A DNA stretch of 64,000 nucleotides from Prorocentrum cordatum (taxonomy: Eukaryota > Sar > Dinophyceae > Prorocentrales > Prorocentraceae): the NCBI GenBank assembly GCA_963575745.1, contig CAUYUJ010016060.1, positions 962,460-1,026,459 of the forward strand, in the 5' to 3' direction. This document shows positions 32,808 through 43,290 of the stretch, in pieces. The position numbers and the translations under genes were made by a program. Position 1 is the stretch's first letter. Every line of letters starts with the position of its first letter. The notes under the pieces are model-generated. The model was given only the letters and a program-made list of their open reading frames with translations. It had not been told where the DNA came from and made no database searches.

Positions 32808-33049
32808 ACGGTTGCTGTCCCCACAGAGCAGGCGAGCCACGCCCGCGCAGCCCCCCCGCAGGCCAGGTGCCCATTGCCACTGGGGGGCTGCCGGCGGGGG
32901 CAGCGAGCGAGTGGCGCCGCGGTCCCTGGCTGCGCGCGAGGCGACGGTGGAGGTGGGGGGGTGCGTTCTCGTGCGCCCTTCCCTCGAAGAGTCCAGGCAC
33001 TCGGAGAGACGCCTCTCGCTCCCCGCATCCTCGTGCTGCGCCTCCGGTC

Positions 33050-33425
33050 AGGCTCCCTCCACTCTCCTTGTGCGCCTCTGTCCCTGGTCCCTCCACTCTC
33101 TTCTACCATCAATCCCTCAACCTTCATCCTTGCTTTTCGTCCCCATCTTCCCTGTGCCATCCCTTCTTCTCCTCGTCCTTGTTCCTTGTCCATCTTCCTC
33201 CTCCCTCCTCAATGCCCGATTACCCCCTTCTCGTTCGTCCTCGTCGTTGTCTTTTCCCTCCTGCTTCCTCGTCCCGTTCCCCCGCTCTTCCGTCCTACCT
33301 CCTCGTCCTCCTCCTCGTCCGCCGTGTCCTCGTCCTCCTTTTCTCCCTCTTCCTCCTCCGTCCTCATCGTCCTCCCTCATTTTGTCTCCTCCTCCTCCTC
33401 CTCCTCCGATTCCTCTTCCTGCCCT
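33050..33425 (+). repeat. Pyrimidine-rich (CCT/TCC) tract
   Basis: C/T-rich with CGTCCTCCT units. Long Ser/Pro frames are artefacts. Confidence 0.8.
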
Positions 33426-33857
33426 CCTTTGCAACGAAGATGTCGAGGCGGATCCAGCCGCGGCGACAGAAAGCTCCTTGAAACTCCCAAGAAGCTTCAA
33501 ACCTAGATCATCCCAACCAAAATCCGCGCAAAACCGATTCCTGGTTCCCCCAGGCGTCCATCCCAGCGTGTTTCTCTTCCCAGGTGGACTGTGATGGCGC
33601 AAGGACCCAAATGGGCCTCGAGAGTCCGAGATCGACGAAAAACGTCAGAAGCGATGTTTTGAACATTCTCCCTTCCTTGCGCAGTCCGCTCAAGACCGCC
33701 CTCCAGCTCCCCCTTCCTGGGGGACCTGGTTCGAGCCGCGCCCCGCCGATACGCATGGCGCAGGGGGCTTCATGCGCGAGATTGCTGCTGCTCCAGTGGG
33801 AAGAGTCGCCAGGTGTGTAAGTAGAGCCGCCAGGCTGATAAGTCAAGCGCCACGTGG

Positions 33858-33942
33858 GCAGGAGGAGGAGGAGGAGGAGGAGGAGGAGGAGGAGGGGGAG
33901 GAGGAGGAGAAGGAGGAGGAGGAGGAGGAGGAAGGGGGCATG
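33858..33942 (+). repeat. (GGA)n array
   Basis: Near-perfect GGA units. Confidence 0.92.
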
Positions 33943-34359
33943 AGGAGTTCAGTGAGGGAGGTACCACGGACATCTGCGCCCACATGCGAACCCTACCCCT
34001 GCGGGTCCAATCGCCGCAGGGTTAATTATCGGACACGCCCCGCAGGGGTAATGATCAGCACAACCTTCAGCCGATAGGCAACGAACCGTCGAATGATGTC
34101 TCTCCGGGAGGGCCGCCGGGTCTGCGTGCTCGGGTGCCCTTGTGCAGCGGACTACTCCGTGGAGCACTGCATGCGCTGCCCCGTGGGCCAGACATGGTCC
34201 AGAAGACGGCTGGAAGGGGCTCTGACAGAGCAGGCTATGACGCAGGGAATGCGCGCATTGGTCAGGACAGACGCGGTCGCAGCAGCCGGCGGTGACCAAC
34301 TAACGTGCTGCACCGCGCGGCGAGCGATGTGCGTCGGCGTCAGACTCCGCCGACTGCAG

Positions 34360-34412
34360 AACACGACGAGGCCGCCAACGCGGTCATGGACCAGCCGTTG
34401 CATCGCTCGGAC
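34360..34412 (+). CDS. Probable exon upstream of an M4 introner
   Basis: Follows a GACTGCAG acceptor and encodes AEHDEAANAVMDQPLHRSD, the last four residues coming from the M4 inverted end. The frame stops being plausible at the GT at 34413. Joining to 34507 keeps the frame. The coding region may extend further upstream (a Cys-rich frame is open from 34093). Confidence 0.5.
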
Positions 34413-34511
34413 GTGCGCATTTTTTCTCGGCGAGAGCCATTGAGGACCATCCGAGCAAAAAACACACACACGAAACCGACAAATGCACGGGAAATGAATG
34501 TCCGAGCGATG
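34401..34511 (+). mobile_element. M4 TIR element acting as an intron (introner)
   Basis: A 111-bp element with inverted ends CATCGCTCGGACGT and the near-complement ATGTCCGAGCGATG. The left end contains a GT (34413) and the right end an AG (ends 34506). Removing these 94 nt joins GAC to CGA in phase 0 and links two segments with good coding bias. Four other family members are in this window. Confidence 0.7.
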
Positions 34512-34690
34512 GCAAGCAGCCGTGGCACGAGGCCACCTCGAGGCGGCGCTCGACCTCGGCGAGCCTGCCAACCACGCCGGGGCGGGGGCACCGTCCGACG
34601 CCCTGCCGGAGGCGACGCGGGGCGCCAGCGCGCGCAGAGTTTCGCGCGGGGCCCAGGCGACGCCGCGAGCGGCAGGTTGTGGAACGATGG
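34507..34690 (+). CDS. Probable exon downstream of an M4 introner
   Basis: Encodes RWQAAVARGHLEAALDLGEP followed by ANHAGAGAPSDALPEATRG with strong GC-ending codons. Helical start and Ala/Gly/Pro-rich tail. No domain recognised; the RGHLEAAL stretch loosely recalls ankyrin-type helices but is too short to claim. End uncertain. Confidence 0.5.
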
Positions 34691-34699
34691 GCTCCCCAT

Positions 34700-36257
34700 C
34701 CTCGAGCACGAGCCGCCGCGGAGTGTGAGGGCTCTTCTCTCTCTCTTCCGGTCGTCGTCCTCTCCTCGTCGTCATCCCTTCTCTCCCCCCCTTCCTCCTC
34801 GGAGGCGCCGCGGTGCCGTTCTGCCGCGCCCGGGTGGCGCGGCGCCCGGCCGAGACGCCCAGAGAGGGCGGCCCGGGGGCCCCATTTCGTGAACCACAGG
34901 CCACAGTGCGCTCCAAATCCGCGGCTGGCAGCCAAGTGGCGCCAGTCACAAGCTTCCCCCTGGGGGCCCTTGGCCACGGGTAGGGCAGGGGACCGCCCCT
35001 TTCCCTCGTCCCACCTCCCTTTCCTCTTCTCCTGCCTTTCTCTCCTCTTGGTCTCCCTCCCCCCTCCTCGCCGTCGCCGTCGCGGTCGTCCCGTCGCCGT
35101 CGTCCTCATCGGGGGGCGGTCCTTTGTTGTCACCTGGCTCGCGGCACCGCGCGGGGGAGGCGCCCGGGGCAACGAATTCTGATTTCAACATGTTTTTTTC
35201 CCTGTCTGACCTGCGTTGCGCCTATTCGGGCCAGCCGGAAGGCCCGTGAGCTGGCCGAGACGCCCGTCGAGGGTGATGTTCTTCTGCTCCCTCCGTCCCC
35301 CTCCCCCGTCGTCCTCCGCCTTCTTCTCCACCGCAATCTTGCCCTTCATTGCTGGAAGGGGCGCTCGTTTCACAGACGCTGCTGGCGATGGCGCCGTTTG
35401 ATTGGTGTGTTATGCTCCTCCCCTTCCTCCTCGTGCGTGTTCCGCTGTAGGTTGGGCACTGGGTCCCTTGGCTATTTTTCGCCCCAGGCTTGCACGGCGC
35501 GCGACGGTCGCCCATGCAGGCGCCCCGCCGCTCTTGTCGGCCGCTGTGTTAGGCTACGGCCATACCACATGTTTCTTGCCTTGTCATGGGTGTCCTCGGA
35601 CCCTTTACTGCTTATGCTCGTAACGCGCTGGGTGCTTTTATTCGCGGTGCCTCTTGGCTGTGAGCGTGTCTTCGCCCTGTCCGCCATTTGTTTCAACCAT
35701 GGGACTCAGCCATCCTCCGTCTACCATGCTAGTTCTTTCCCGTGAGGGCAAATTGTGTGAGTACCTTGGGAACTGTTGTTTTACAAAGGTGTACGCACGC
35801 GCTGGTCTTCTGAGCAAGGATGTTCCGTTCACTCTTCCTGTCGTTCTTTTTCTTCCTGCGCTTTTTTCCTTCTCCCTCTCACTGCGCCTATCCGCGGCCA
35901 GAATTTTTGGCCACGCCCGCATGACAACGATGTTTCGAGTGAGGATGCTTCCCAGGCTATCCGAGTCCGGGCCATTACTGTGTTTGTCCTGTTTGATTAT
36001 GTGGCAATCTTCGATTGTGGTGTTCGAGATAGCCCTCATGAGAGGCAACGGGTTCCTCCTTCTTTCTCCCCTTCCGCTTGCTTTGTGGGACAAGAAGTAC
36101 ACGGCCGTTTGCGTGTCTCTTGACTGAAGACACCCTGCGAGAACTGAACCCCAGCCTGTCCCTGGTAAGTCTGGCTTGCAGATGTAGGGTTCACATGAGG
36201 TTGCAGTAGCAGCTTGCAGAGCGCGGGGAAAAACAGCTGACAGAAACGTAGTAACTT
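34700..36257. other. No gene recognised
   Basis: Pyrimidine-rich 34735-34800 and 35000-35100. Elsewhere lower GC and open frames without bias. Confidence 0.4.
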
Positions 36258-36362
36258 TTCTGAGGTCCGCGCGGATTTTTTGAATGGCGCTGGACCTCCC
36301 TGCTCGGCGCGCGGAGCGCGCCAGGGGCGGCGCCAGAGGCGCTGCCAGGAGGCTCAGAGACG
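36258..36362. repeat. IR element 'CCGCGCGG', copy a
   Basis: Starts TTTCTGAGGTCCGCGCGG, followed by GGCGCTGG and a CCAGGGGCGGCGCCAG centre. Related to 47735-47851, 48889-49030 and 52674-52803. Confidence 0.6.
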
Positions 36363-36572
36363 GGCGAGGAACCTGCCTTGAAAAGAGGTCCAGGGGCATG
36401 GAGTGCTCGGTCTGGTGTGACAAAGAGGTTGCATTTGAGACGCGTCTTTTTCCTCATCTGTGGTGTCATCTCGCTCTGGGGAAAAAAACCTGAGAGATGA
36501 GAGAACGCCCAGAGACGTCCGAACACCAGCAACAGAGAGCACAGACGGCTGCGGCGACAGCGACGTCCGCAG

Positions 36573-36676
36573 GCCGCGCGGTCGGCGAGCCTGCTGTCCG
36601 GCGCTGGCCGCAGCGCGCTCTCCGCGGCGGCGCCGTCGGGGGTGCAGAGCGCCGCCACGAGGCGCGCCCTCGGGGG
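36573..36676 (+). CDS. Probable exon, Ala/Ser-rich, unknown gene
   Basis: A 104-nt segment between a GTCCGCAG acceptor and a GT donor that opens directly into a CCT array. Encodes AARSASLLSGAGRSALSAAA plus PSGVQSAATRRALGG. Its composition resembles the 8061-8182 exon. Function unknown. Confidence 0.4.
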
Positions 36677-36677
36677 G

Positions 36678-36835
36678 TCCTCCTCCTCCTCCTCCTCCTC
36701 CTCCTCCTCCTCCTCCTCCTCCTCCTCCTCCTCCTCCCTCCTCCCTCCTCCTCCTCCCTCCTCCCTCCTCCCTCCTCCCTCCTCCCTCCTCCCTCCTCCC
36801 TCCTCCCTCCTCCTCCTCCTCCTCCTCCTCCGGCG
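36678..36835 (+). repeat. (CCT)n / (CCTCCTCCCT)n array
   Basis: CCT units followed by higher-order TCCTCCC units, starting right at the predicted donor. Confidence 0.95.
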
Positions 36836-37089
36836 GCCCCGCCGCGGGTGTTCTACGTTGGACGCCGCCAGCGACCCCCAGAATCGGTCGATGTTCAACA
36901 CGCTGACGTTTCGGAAACGGCCGATCGTTCAAGGTTGAGCGATCCCCGCGGTGGCACGAACCAGCGCCGGGGTCGGCACGAAGGGAAGAAGGGTACCAAT
37001 GAAACGCAGGGCGTTGGGAGCCCGTCAGCGCGCCAGATTTAGAGCCAGCTGGGGGTCCAGGCAGGAGGAAGGGGGGGGGGGTAGGTTCG

Positions 37090-37325
37090 AGGTGCTGTAG
37101 GTTCAAGAAGGTGTTCTGCCCTCTTCGGGCTCCGGGGGCCGTTGGCAGGGCCATCAAAAACAGATCCGGGGTGAATAATTGTACATTCATGGACCCAGGA
37201 GCGGTTCGGGAACTAATTTTGAGTGGATTTGAGCGTATCCCCCACTTTGACCGATTTTATGTGTGCCCATTCCAGCTCAGACCCCCCTGCCGCCTCCGAC
37301 GAACGTATCAATGACACGCCAGCGT
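37090..37325 (+). repeat. Dispersed repeat F10, copy 2
   Basis: Collinear with 28403-28640 through GTTCTGCC, GGTGAATAATTG-type centre, ATGGACCCAGGAG and CCAGCTCAGACCCCCCTGCC. Confidence 0.65.
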
Positions 37326-37396
37326 TGAGAGCCCTTCAGCGTTTTCGACAGTCGCTGTTGTCCGAAAGCATGATGTTGTTTCTTCAACAGTAAATA

Positions 37397-37540
37397 CAGT
37401 CAACCGGTACAGGAAGGATTGACAATTTTCCAAGGCTGCCCTTGCGTCCTTCCCTTTCGGCCCCTCCTTGGCCGCTTTCGCTGGCCAGCCCCGCTCGAGA
37501 AACGTTCACGTGGCCTTCCGAGGCCCTCGCACCTTTGTCG
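37397..37540 (+). repeat. Dispersed repeat R4, copy 2
   Basis: CAGTCAACCGGTACAGGAAG start, then CTGCCCTTGCGTCCTTCCC and GGCCAGCCCCGCTCGAG. Matches 63272-63395 and 12612-12735. Confidence 0.7.
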
Positions 37541-38250
37541 CGCATGCTTACTGTACGGGCTGCCTGTATAGCACGCTGGTGGGTTTCCCACGGCAGTGAG
37601 TCATGGATACTGCGACACTCAACGCCCGATCCCGCCCACATGCTTTTTGATAGTAATATCCACCCGATCGACCTGCGATCCGGATAACGAGCGGGAACTG
37701 ATCGAATCTAAGGAGAACACATATTGGAAAACTCGAACGAATTGTCACATTCCGAGAAAATATTTGTTTACCGACACCTGCTTCCAGAAAAAAACACAAG
37801 CTTGTGGGCTCAGGAGGGGCACTCGTTCTCGGGCTGCTCCTCAGATCTATGGCGGGCGATGCTCGCCGTGGCCACGGCTCGCCCCAGCCAGAAATAAGGC
37901 CCAGGCGCTCCCTGCTCGGAGTGCCCCATGGCGGCGCGACGGGTGCATCTCTGGGGGGCGGGGTCGAGGGAGGACGGGGGTCGCCATGACAGCCCCATGA
38001 TCTCCAGCGGATCGATTTTTCCACCCGCGGCGTCGTTTCTCTTTCGTCCCTGGGCTCCAGGACCATCAACGTGGGCCCGCTGCCCCCGGGGAAGGGGTCG
38101 GGACCCTTCGGGGCAGATGGTCAGGCCATCGCAGACATGAATCAAGGGGGCGTGGATTAACGACGGGTTCCGTTTCCATGGGACGTCGCGGAGTTCCGCC
38201 GCCGCACGCGGCGGCACCAGCCGCCTTTTGGGGAGGGCACCTCCCTCGAT

Positions 38251-38284
38251 CCATGGATCTGGCGCCCGCGCGCCAGATCCATGG
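38251..38284. repeat. Perfect inverted repeat (14-bp stem)
   Basis: CCATGGATCTGGCG, 6-nt spacer, then its complement CGCCAGATCCATGG. Could form a hairpin or cruciform. Function unknown. Confidence 0.85.
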
Positions 38285-38398
38285 AGCCATGTTCGCGCGC
38301 CCCCGATATGTGGCCCGAGGGAAGCGGCCCCTGGAGCCGCTTTTCTCCGTTCCCGGGCTCCCGGGGTCTCGCCCGGGCGCCGCGGGACTGGGCCGACG

Positions 38399-38455
38399 GA
38401 CCGTGCGGTGAGGTCTTTTGGGGTTCCGAGGTCACCGCACGGTCTGTCACCGCAC
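38399..38455. repeat. Inverted repeat (13-bp stem)
   Basis: GACCGTGCGGTGA and its complement TCACCGCACGGTC with about a 20-nt loop; TCACCGCACCG follows again. It lies just downstream (minus strand) of the 38672-38478 exon, probably inside the intron. Confidence 0.7.
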
Positions 38456-38477
38456 CGTTTCGGGACTCCAAATTGAG

Positions 38478-38672
38478 GTAGGCATCCGTGACGGCCAGCA
38501 GGTGCGGGTCGTTGTTGCCACCAACCGTTTGGATGAGGTCACACAGATCGCGTAGCCGTCTCTTGTCGTCGCCCTTCGGTTCGACCTCGTCGATTGTGGT
38601 GGGCTTGCTGGCAGAAGAAGTCTTGGCCAGCTGTCGATTGAGGGCGGCGAGCTCGGACCTGGGTTCCTTCAC
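38478..38672 (-). CDS. Probable minus-strand exon of unknown gene
   Basis: On the complement it follows a CGGTGCAG acceptor and reads VKEPRSELAALNRQLAKTSS, then PTTIDEVEPKGDDKRRLRDL and CDLIQTVGGNNDPHLLAVTD, ending near AYLNLES. Highly charged, helix-rich and strongly codon-biased. The donor is probably a GT in the inverted repeat near 38460. A leader relic on the same strand lies about 640 bp upstream, suggesting a retrocopied gene start. Not recognised. Confidence 0.55.
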
Positions 38673-38980
38673 CTGCACCGAGTCCGACTACCGTCGGCAC
38701 TGATTAGTAGGTCGATCCTGCCAGATCAAGAGTGCCCTTGTGTCCTGTGTCTCTCGACCCATGCCTCCCTCATTCCCATGGCAATGCAATGTGGACCTCG
38801 GAAGGGTCTTGTGTCCTCTCGCGTGTCCTGTCCAAGCAAGTCCGACTGTAAGCAGCGTAAGTTGGTGCTGACGGATGTGGGCTCGCGGTAGGCCGTGAAG
38901 ACGAGGCTTTCTCCCGAGCTCGCACTCCGCGCACGAGCTCGCATCTGCGTGGCTGCCCCAGGCATGCCCCATACCCTTGG

Positions 38981-39102
38981 TGTCGCTCGGACGTGCGCAC
39001 GTTTTCTCGGCGGGGTTATTAAGGAGCATCCTGGATCGTCCTGCGAAACAAAACACGCACGACATCGAACAAAAAGCACTGGGAATGGACGTCCGAGCAA
39101 TG
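38981..39102. mobile_element. M4 TIR element, copy
   Basis: A 122-bp element with ends TGTCGCTCGGACGTGCGCAC and ACGTCCGAGCAATGG. On the minus strand, removing GT (after CTCGGAC) to AG (CCGAG) joins two open frames in phase 0, as in the 34401 copy. Which strand is transcribed is not certain. Confidence 0.7.
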
Positions 39103-39294
39103 GCCAGATACCCTGCTGGTCTCACGCACGTCTTCCAGTACCAGATGTCGCTGGATCAGTTCCGTACTGTAGTGCGGCGGCGCCATGACGCCTGGCGCTG
39201 AGCAAGACGAAAAGGAGTTTCCGGCGTAGTGCACAGTGCGGCGAGGCCTTGGGGGCTGAAACCCCAGCTTACCGTATCTGAGTAGAAGGTGATG

Positions 39295-39333
39295 TGAGCC
39301 ACCGCTACGGATCTTCAGCCAAATTGGCTACGG
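39295..39333 (-). other. Tandem spliced-leader relics
   Basis: The complement of 39313-39333 matches the 21-nt dinoflagellate leader with 2 mismatches. Immediately 3' (39310-39295) is a second, more worn relic, CCGTAGCGGTGGCTCA. Such doubled relics arise when a leader-bearing mRNA is retrocopied, transcribed and trans-spliced again. Confidence 0.75.
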
Positions 39334-40604
39334 CGGAGGAGGAGGGAGAGGAGGAGGAGGAGGCGAAAGGAGTGGAGGATGAGGGAAGGGAGGCGCCGCT
39401 GAGGCACCTGCCGGGCGGCATCCTGAGCGCCTCCGCATCGGCGCCGCAGCTCTGACGCTGACGCTTGCGCGCGCGCGCGCGCCCGCGGGAGGTTCCTCCG
39501 CCTCCCGCTGGGCGCCTCGCCTCTCCTCCGCCGCCCGCCACCTGCAAACGCCGGTGGCCCCCAGCCGGTGTGGCGGCCACACCGCGTGGTGAGCTAGTTG
39601 GGATTCGGGTGCACCCCACGGCTTTGCAGGGGCCTTGGGTCGTCCTCCGGGGACGTCTCGGGCGACCAGGGCCTCCGAGGTCCCGAGATGGTGCGGTGAC
39701 GCACCGCGAGGGGAGGCTGCCACGCGGTCCGTCCCCTCATAGTTTCGGGGCCCCGAAGACCGGCAAGCCATGGGGGGGGATCGTCAGGGAAGCACCACGA
39801 GCGTGGGAACGACCCCCCTCGAGCAGCGCCAGGAGGGCAGGTGCTTTCTTCCCGTCGTTGAGTCCAACTGTTGCTCTCGCCGCTTCCACTGCTCGCTCCC
39901 ATTCCGTCGTCTAGCGCGCTCGTCGGTCGACAGCTGTGTGGCCCTCAGCTTGCCATCTCGCTCCGAGCCCTCTGCTTTTTCGTAGCACCACTGGTCAGTT
40001 ACCGCCGACGCCGTTTGCACGCCAGTCGGTGGACACCGGCGCTGCGCTGTCTGTAGCCACGCGGCACGGTGAAAAAGCGAAGCGGCAGCGCCATTTACGG
40101 TTTTGCCCCGCTGTGAGACGTGGGCGTTCTGTTTTTCTGGGAGCGCTAGGTGGAGGGTGGGAGACGATGATCTAGAGTGGATGCAGGAGGGAGCAGAAGA
40201 ATAGTGAGACGGATAGAGATGAGAAGGGCAAAGGAGGAGATGGAGGAGCATTGCTAATAAAAGAGCGCTAGTGGTGGGGGCGGGGAGGGACGAGTAAGGG
40301 ATGATTGAGGACGAGGGCGAGGAGGGAGTGAGGAAGGGGTGGGTGGCTCAACCTCCTCCGTGCTCCTCTTCGTGCCCCCTTTTCCGTCTCCTTTGCGTCC
40401 TCATTATCCCTTTCCTCACTCTCATCATGCTGCTCGTCCTCGTCTTATCCCTCACACTTCTCCTTCTCCTCCTCCTCCTCCTCCTCCTCCTTCTCCTCCT
40501 CTTCCTCCTCTTTCTCCATTCCTATTCCTTATGAATAGCTCCTTCTGTCGCACCCCGAGAATTGTCGGCAGATCGGGCTTGGCGTTTCTCCTGAGAGTTC
40601 CCTA
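39334..40604. other. No gene recognised; GGA, (GC)n and CCT arrays
   Basis: GGA array 39334-39385, an 18-bp CG run at 39467-39483 and a CCT array 40445-40515. The remaining frames lack bias. Confidence 0.45.
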
Positions 40605-41140
40605 CCATGTTTGATCCTGAGACTGAAAAGCTGCAAGCATTTCATGGATAGAGGGCGCGTGGTTTTCAAAATGTGGCTCTCGCCTTGGCGCCGCGCAGAT
40701 TCGTTTGAATAGTTCGCAAGAGTTTCACGGATGGAGGGCGGGTGCTTGTCAAAATGTGGTCTTTGCCCGCCGCGCACATTCGTCTTGAAAGTTCGCAACA
40801 AGGTTCAAGGATTCTTTTGGCCGACGTTCTAGAAATTACGTTCTGACAGAAATTTGGAATGTCAGTGCGCAGCAGTCACGTTGACTCGCGGTGTTGAGGT
40901 CCCAGGAGCGGCATTCTGGCAGTATTCAGGGTGGTCAGGACGAAACGCTCACGTTCATGTCCCAAGAACGGTGTTCATGTCCCAGGAACGGTGTTTTTGC
41001 ATTTCCAGACGTTTGTCTTCCAACGGGAATTTTGCCGGAGTGAAAATACATGTTGTTTGCCCGGGCCTATGAAGAAGGATTTTGGAGCGAGGGTTTATTG
41101 CATCATCGTTGATGCGTCTTGGGTTTACTTTTTACCTCCT
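40605..41140 (-). repeat. Composite repeat R1, copy B (inverted)
   Basis: On the complement: CCT/GGA junction, AAACCCAAGACGCATCAACG, unique arm, then about two of the 82-bp units (GTGCGCGG-like, AGAGCCACATTTTG, CGCCCTCTATCC). Same order as copies A and C. Confidence 0.75.
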
Positions 41141-41169
41141 CCTCCTCCTCCTCCTCCTCCTGCACCCTC

Positions 41170-42144
41170 CTGCCTGGGCACCCTCGTCGAGCGCTGGAAG
41201 CGGCTGCGGGAAACTTCGGCGAGTGTCTACCATCACGCAGAATGCATGTCGTGCCTGATGCATCTCACTGCGCTGTTGGATGTCAAACACGCGCTTATGT
41301 CAGTACCCACTGTACAGTGTGCCCGGAATCGCACTGGCACGCGTGCTAGCGAACGTGGGAAGTTCCAGGCACATCCTCGGAATAGCCTCGGATTCGGAGG
41401 AGGCGAGCCGCCTTCCTCGATACATCGGCGCCCCCTGTGCTGGGAGGCGCTGGGAGAAGCGGCTCATTTTACGCGAGCCTATTCGCCAAGCCCCCCGTTG
41501 TTGTGGCCCTCCTTGCCGTGCGATCCGGCTCCTGGGGGCGCCTCCTGGTGGCCTCTCTCGGGGCCTCGTCTGTCGGGCCAGCCGTCTGCTTTCGGCTGCT
41601 GGCCTCGCCGGAGCAGGATGACAGTCCGCATGAGCGTCATAATTTTGGAGGTCCGCGCAGGGCATGTGGATGCCAATGCGCGCGCCTTTCTCCTGCCCGC
41701 CTCCGATCATGACTGCGATTCCTTCCGCGCGCGCGCACTCGCCCCTCGGAAGGAGGGGGGCAGGGCGGAGGGAGGTCCCTCCATGGGACGGCTGGCCTGA
41801 TGGGCCCGTCCTGGCAGGGCATCGGGCGCCCTCTCCCCCCTCACCAGGAGCCCCGGGGGCCCTTGCCCTGGTCCTTTGCCACCCGTGCGTTCGCCCATGT
41901 CGTTTCCCAAGGCCCCCCTCGTTGCAACAAAAGCCACAAAGGGAACTCACGCCTGCTTGTTTCGGCTCGGTGGTCACTATTGGTCAACCGTGCAAGCACG
42001 ACGGGAGGCTTCTTTTTCCCAACCATCATGTGGTGTCGGGTCTTCGTTTTGAAGAGACGGCGCCCCGCGTTCTCCTCCCGCCTCCTTCCTCCTCTCCCTC
42101 CACATCCTCCCACCTCCCTGCGTTTCACCCACCCAGTACAGGGC
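41170..42144. other. No gene recognised
   Basis: Contains an isolated GAGGTCCGCGCAGGG motif (41648) like the IR elements, and C/T-rich 42060-42120. No convincing exon. Confidence 0.4.
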
Positions 42145-43140
42145 TTCGTGGCCCCACAGGGAGCTCCACCGAAGGCCCCAGTGCCACCGCCCGCAGTGCG
42201 TCACGCACACCCAAGTCGGCACACCCCTCATACGTTTCGTGGCCCCACAGGGAGATCCACCGAAGGCCCCAGTGCCACCGCCCGCATGCGTCACGCACGC
42301 CCAATTCGGCACACCCCTCACACGTTTCGTGGTCCCATAGTGAGCTCCACAGAAGGTCCCAGCGCCACCGCCCGCATGTGCCACGCACACCCATGTCGGC
42401 ACACCCCTCACGCTTCGTGGTCCCATAGGGAGCTCCACCGAAGGCCCCAGCGCCACCGCCCGTGTGCGCCAGCGTCACGCACACCCATTTCGGCACACCC
42501 CTCACACGTTTCGTGGCCCCACAGGGAGCTCCACCGAAGGCCCCAGTGCCACCGCTCGCGTGCGTCACGCGCACCTAATTCGGCACATCTCTCACACGTT
42601 TCGTGGCTTCACAGGGAGCTCCACCGAAGGCCCCAGTGCTACCGCCCACATGCGTCACGCACACCCATTTCGGCACACCCCTCACACGTTTCGTGGCCCC
42701 ACAGGGAGCTCCACCGAAGGCCCCAGTGCCACCGCTCGCGTGCGTCACGCACACCTAATTCGGCACATCTCTCACACGTTTCGTGGCTCCTCAGGGAGCT
42801 CCACAGAAGGTCCCAGCGCCACCGCCCGCATGTGCCACGCACACCCATGTCGGCACACCCCTCACACGTTTCGTGGCCCCACAGGGAGCTCCACCGAAGG
42901 CGCCAGTGGCTGCGTTCGCATGCGCCCACCGCACCCATTTCGGCTCACCCATCACACGTTTGGCGGCACCATAGCGAGCACCACCGACGGCGCCCACCGC
43001 ACCTAATTCGGCACATCTCTCACGCGTTTCGTGGCCCCACAGGTAATTCCACCGACAGCCCCACTGGCTGCTTTCGCAAGCGCCCACCAGACAAACGTTG
43101 GCAAACCCCTCACACGTTTCGTGGCCCTATGGGGAGCTCC
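42145..43140 (+). repeat. 90-bp satellite, about 11 units
   Basis: Units run from CACACGTTTCGTGG through GGGAGCTCCACCGAAGG, CCACCGCCCGCATGCG and CATTTCGGCACACC. Spacing is 90 bp (occasional 87, 96 or 68). Because 90 is divisible by three, long repetitive frames stay open on both strands; these are unlikely to be proteins. Confidence 0.93.
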
Positions 43141-43290
43141 TCCGAATGCGGTGCATACTACGACGGTGCTCGCATCTGCATATGGTTGGGCTCTTCGCCA
43201 GGCTAATTTAATGGGTGTGCTGTTGTTTTCTGCCCTCGGGGGCCTTCACTGGGCCCGGGGACCGTCAAATAAATATTCAGGTTGAAAATC

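Noticed and set aside
32082-33506. 474-codon plus-strand open frame
   Set aside because: Crosses M1 copy 2 and a pyrimidine tract, changes composition several times, and shows no domain.
33720-33745. tRNA T-loop-like GGTTCGAGCC
   Set aside because: No matching stems, anticodon arm or acceptor stem nearby.
38688-39125. 145-codon minus frame as an intact gene
   Set aside because: It reads through the M4 element, and other frames on both strands look equally coding-like; only the 38478-38672 exon is well supported.
41800-43206. Plus-strand open frame of 468 codons
   Set aside because: Mostly the 90-bp satellite, whose period is divisible by three; equally open in other frames.
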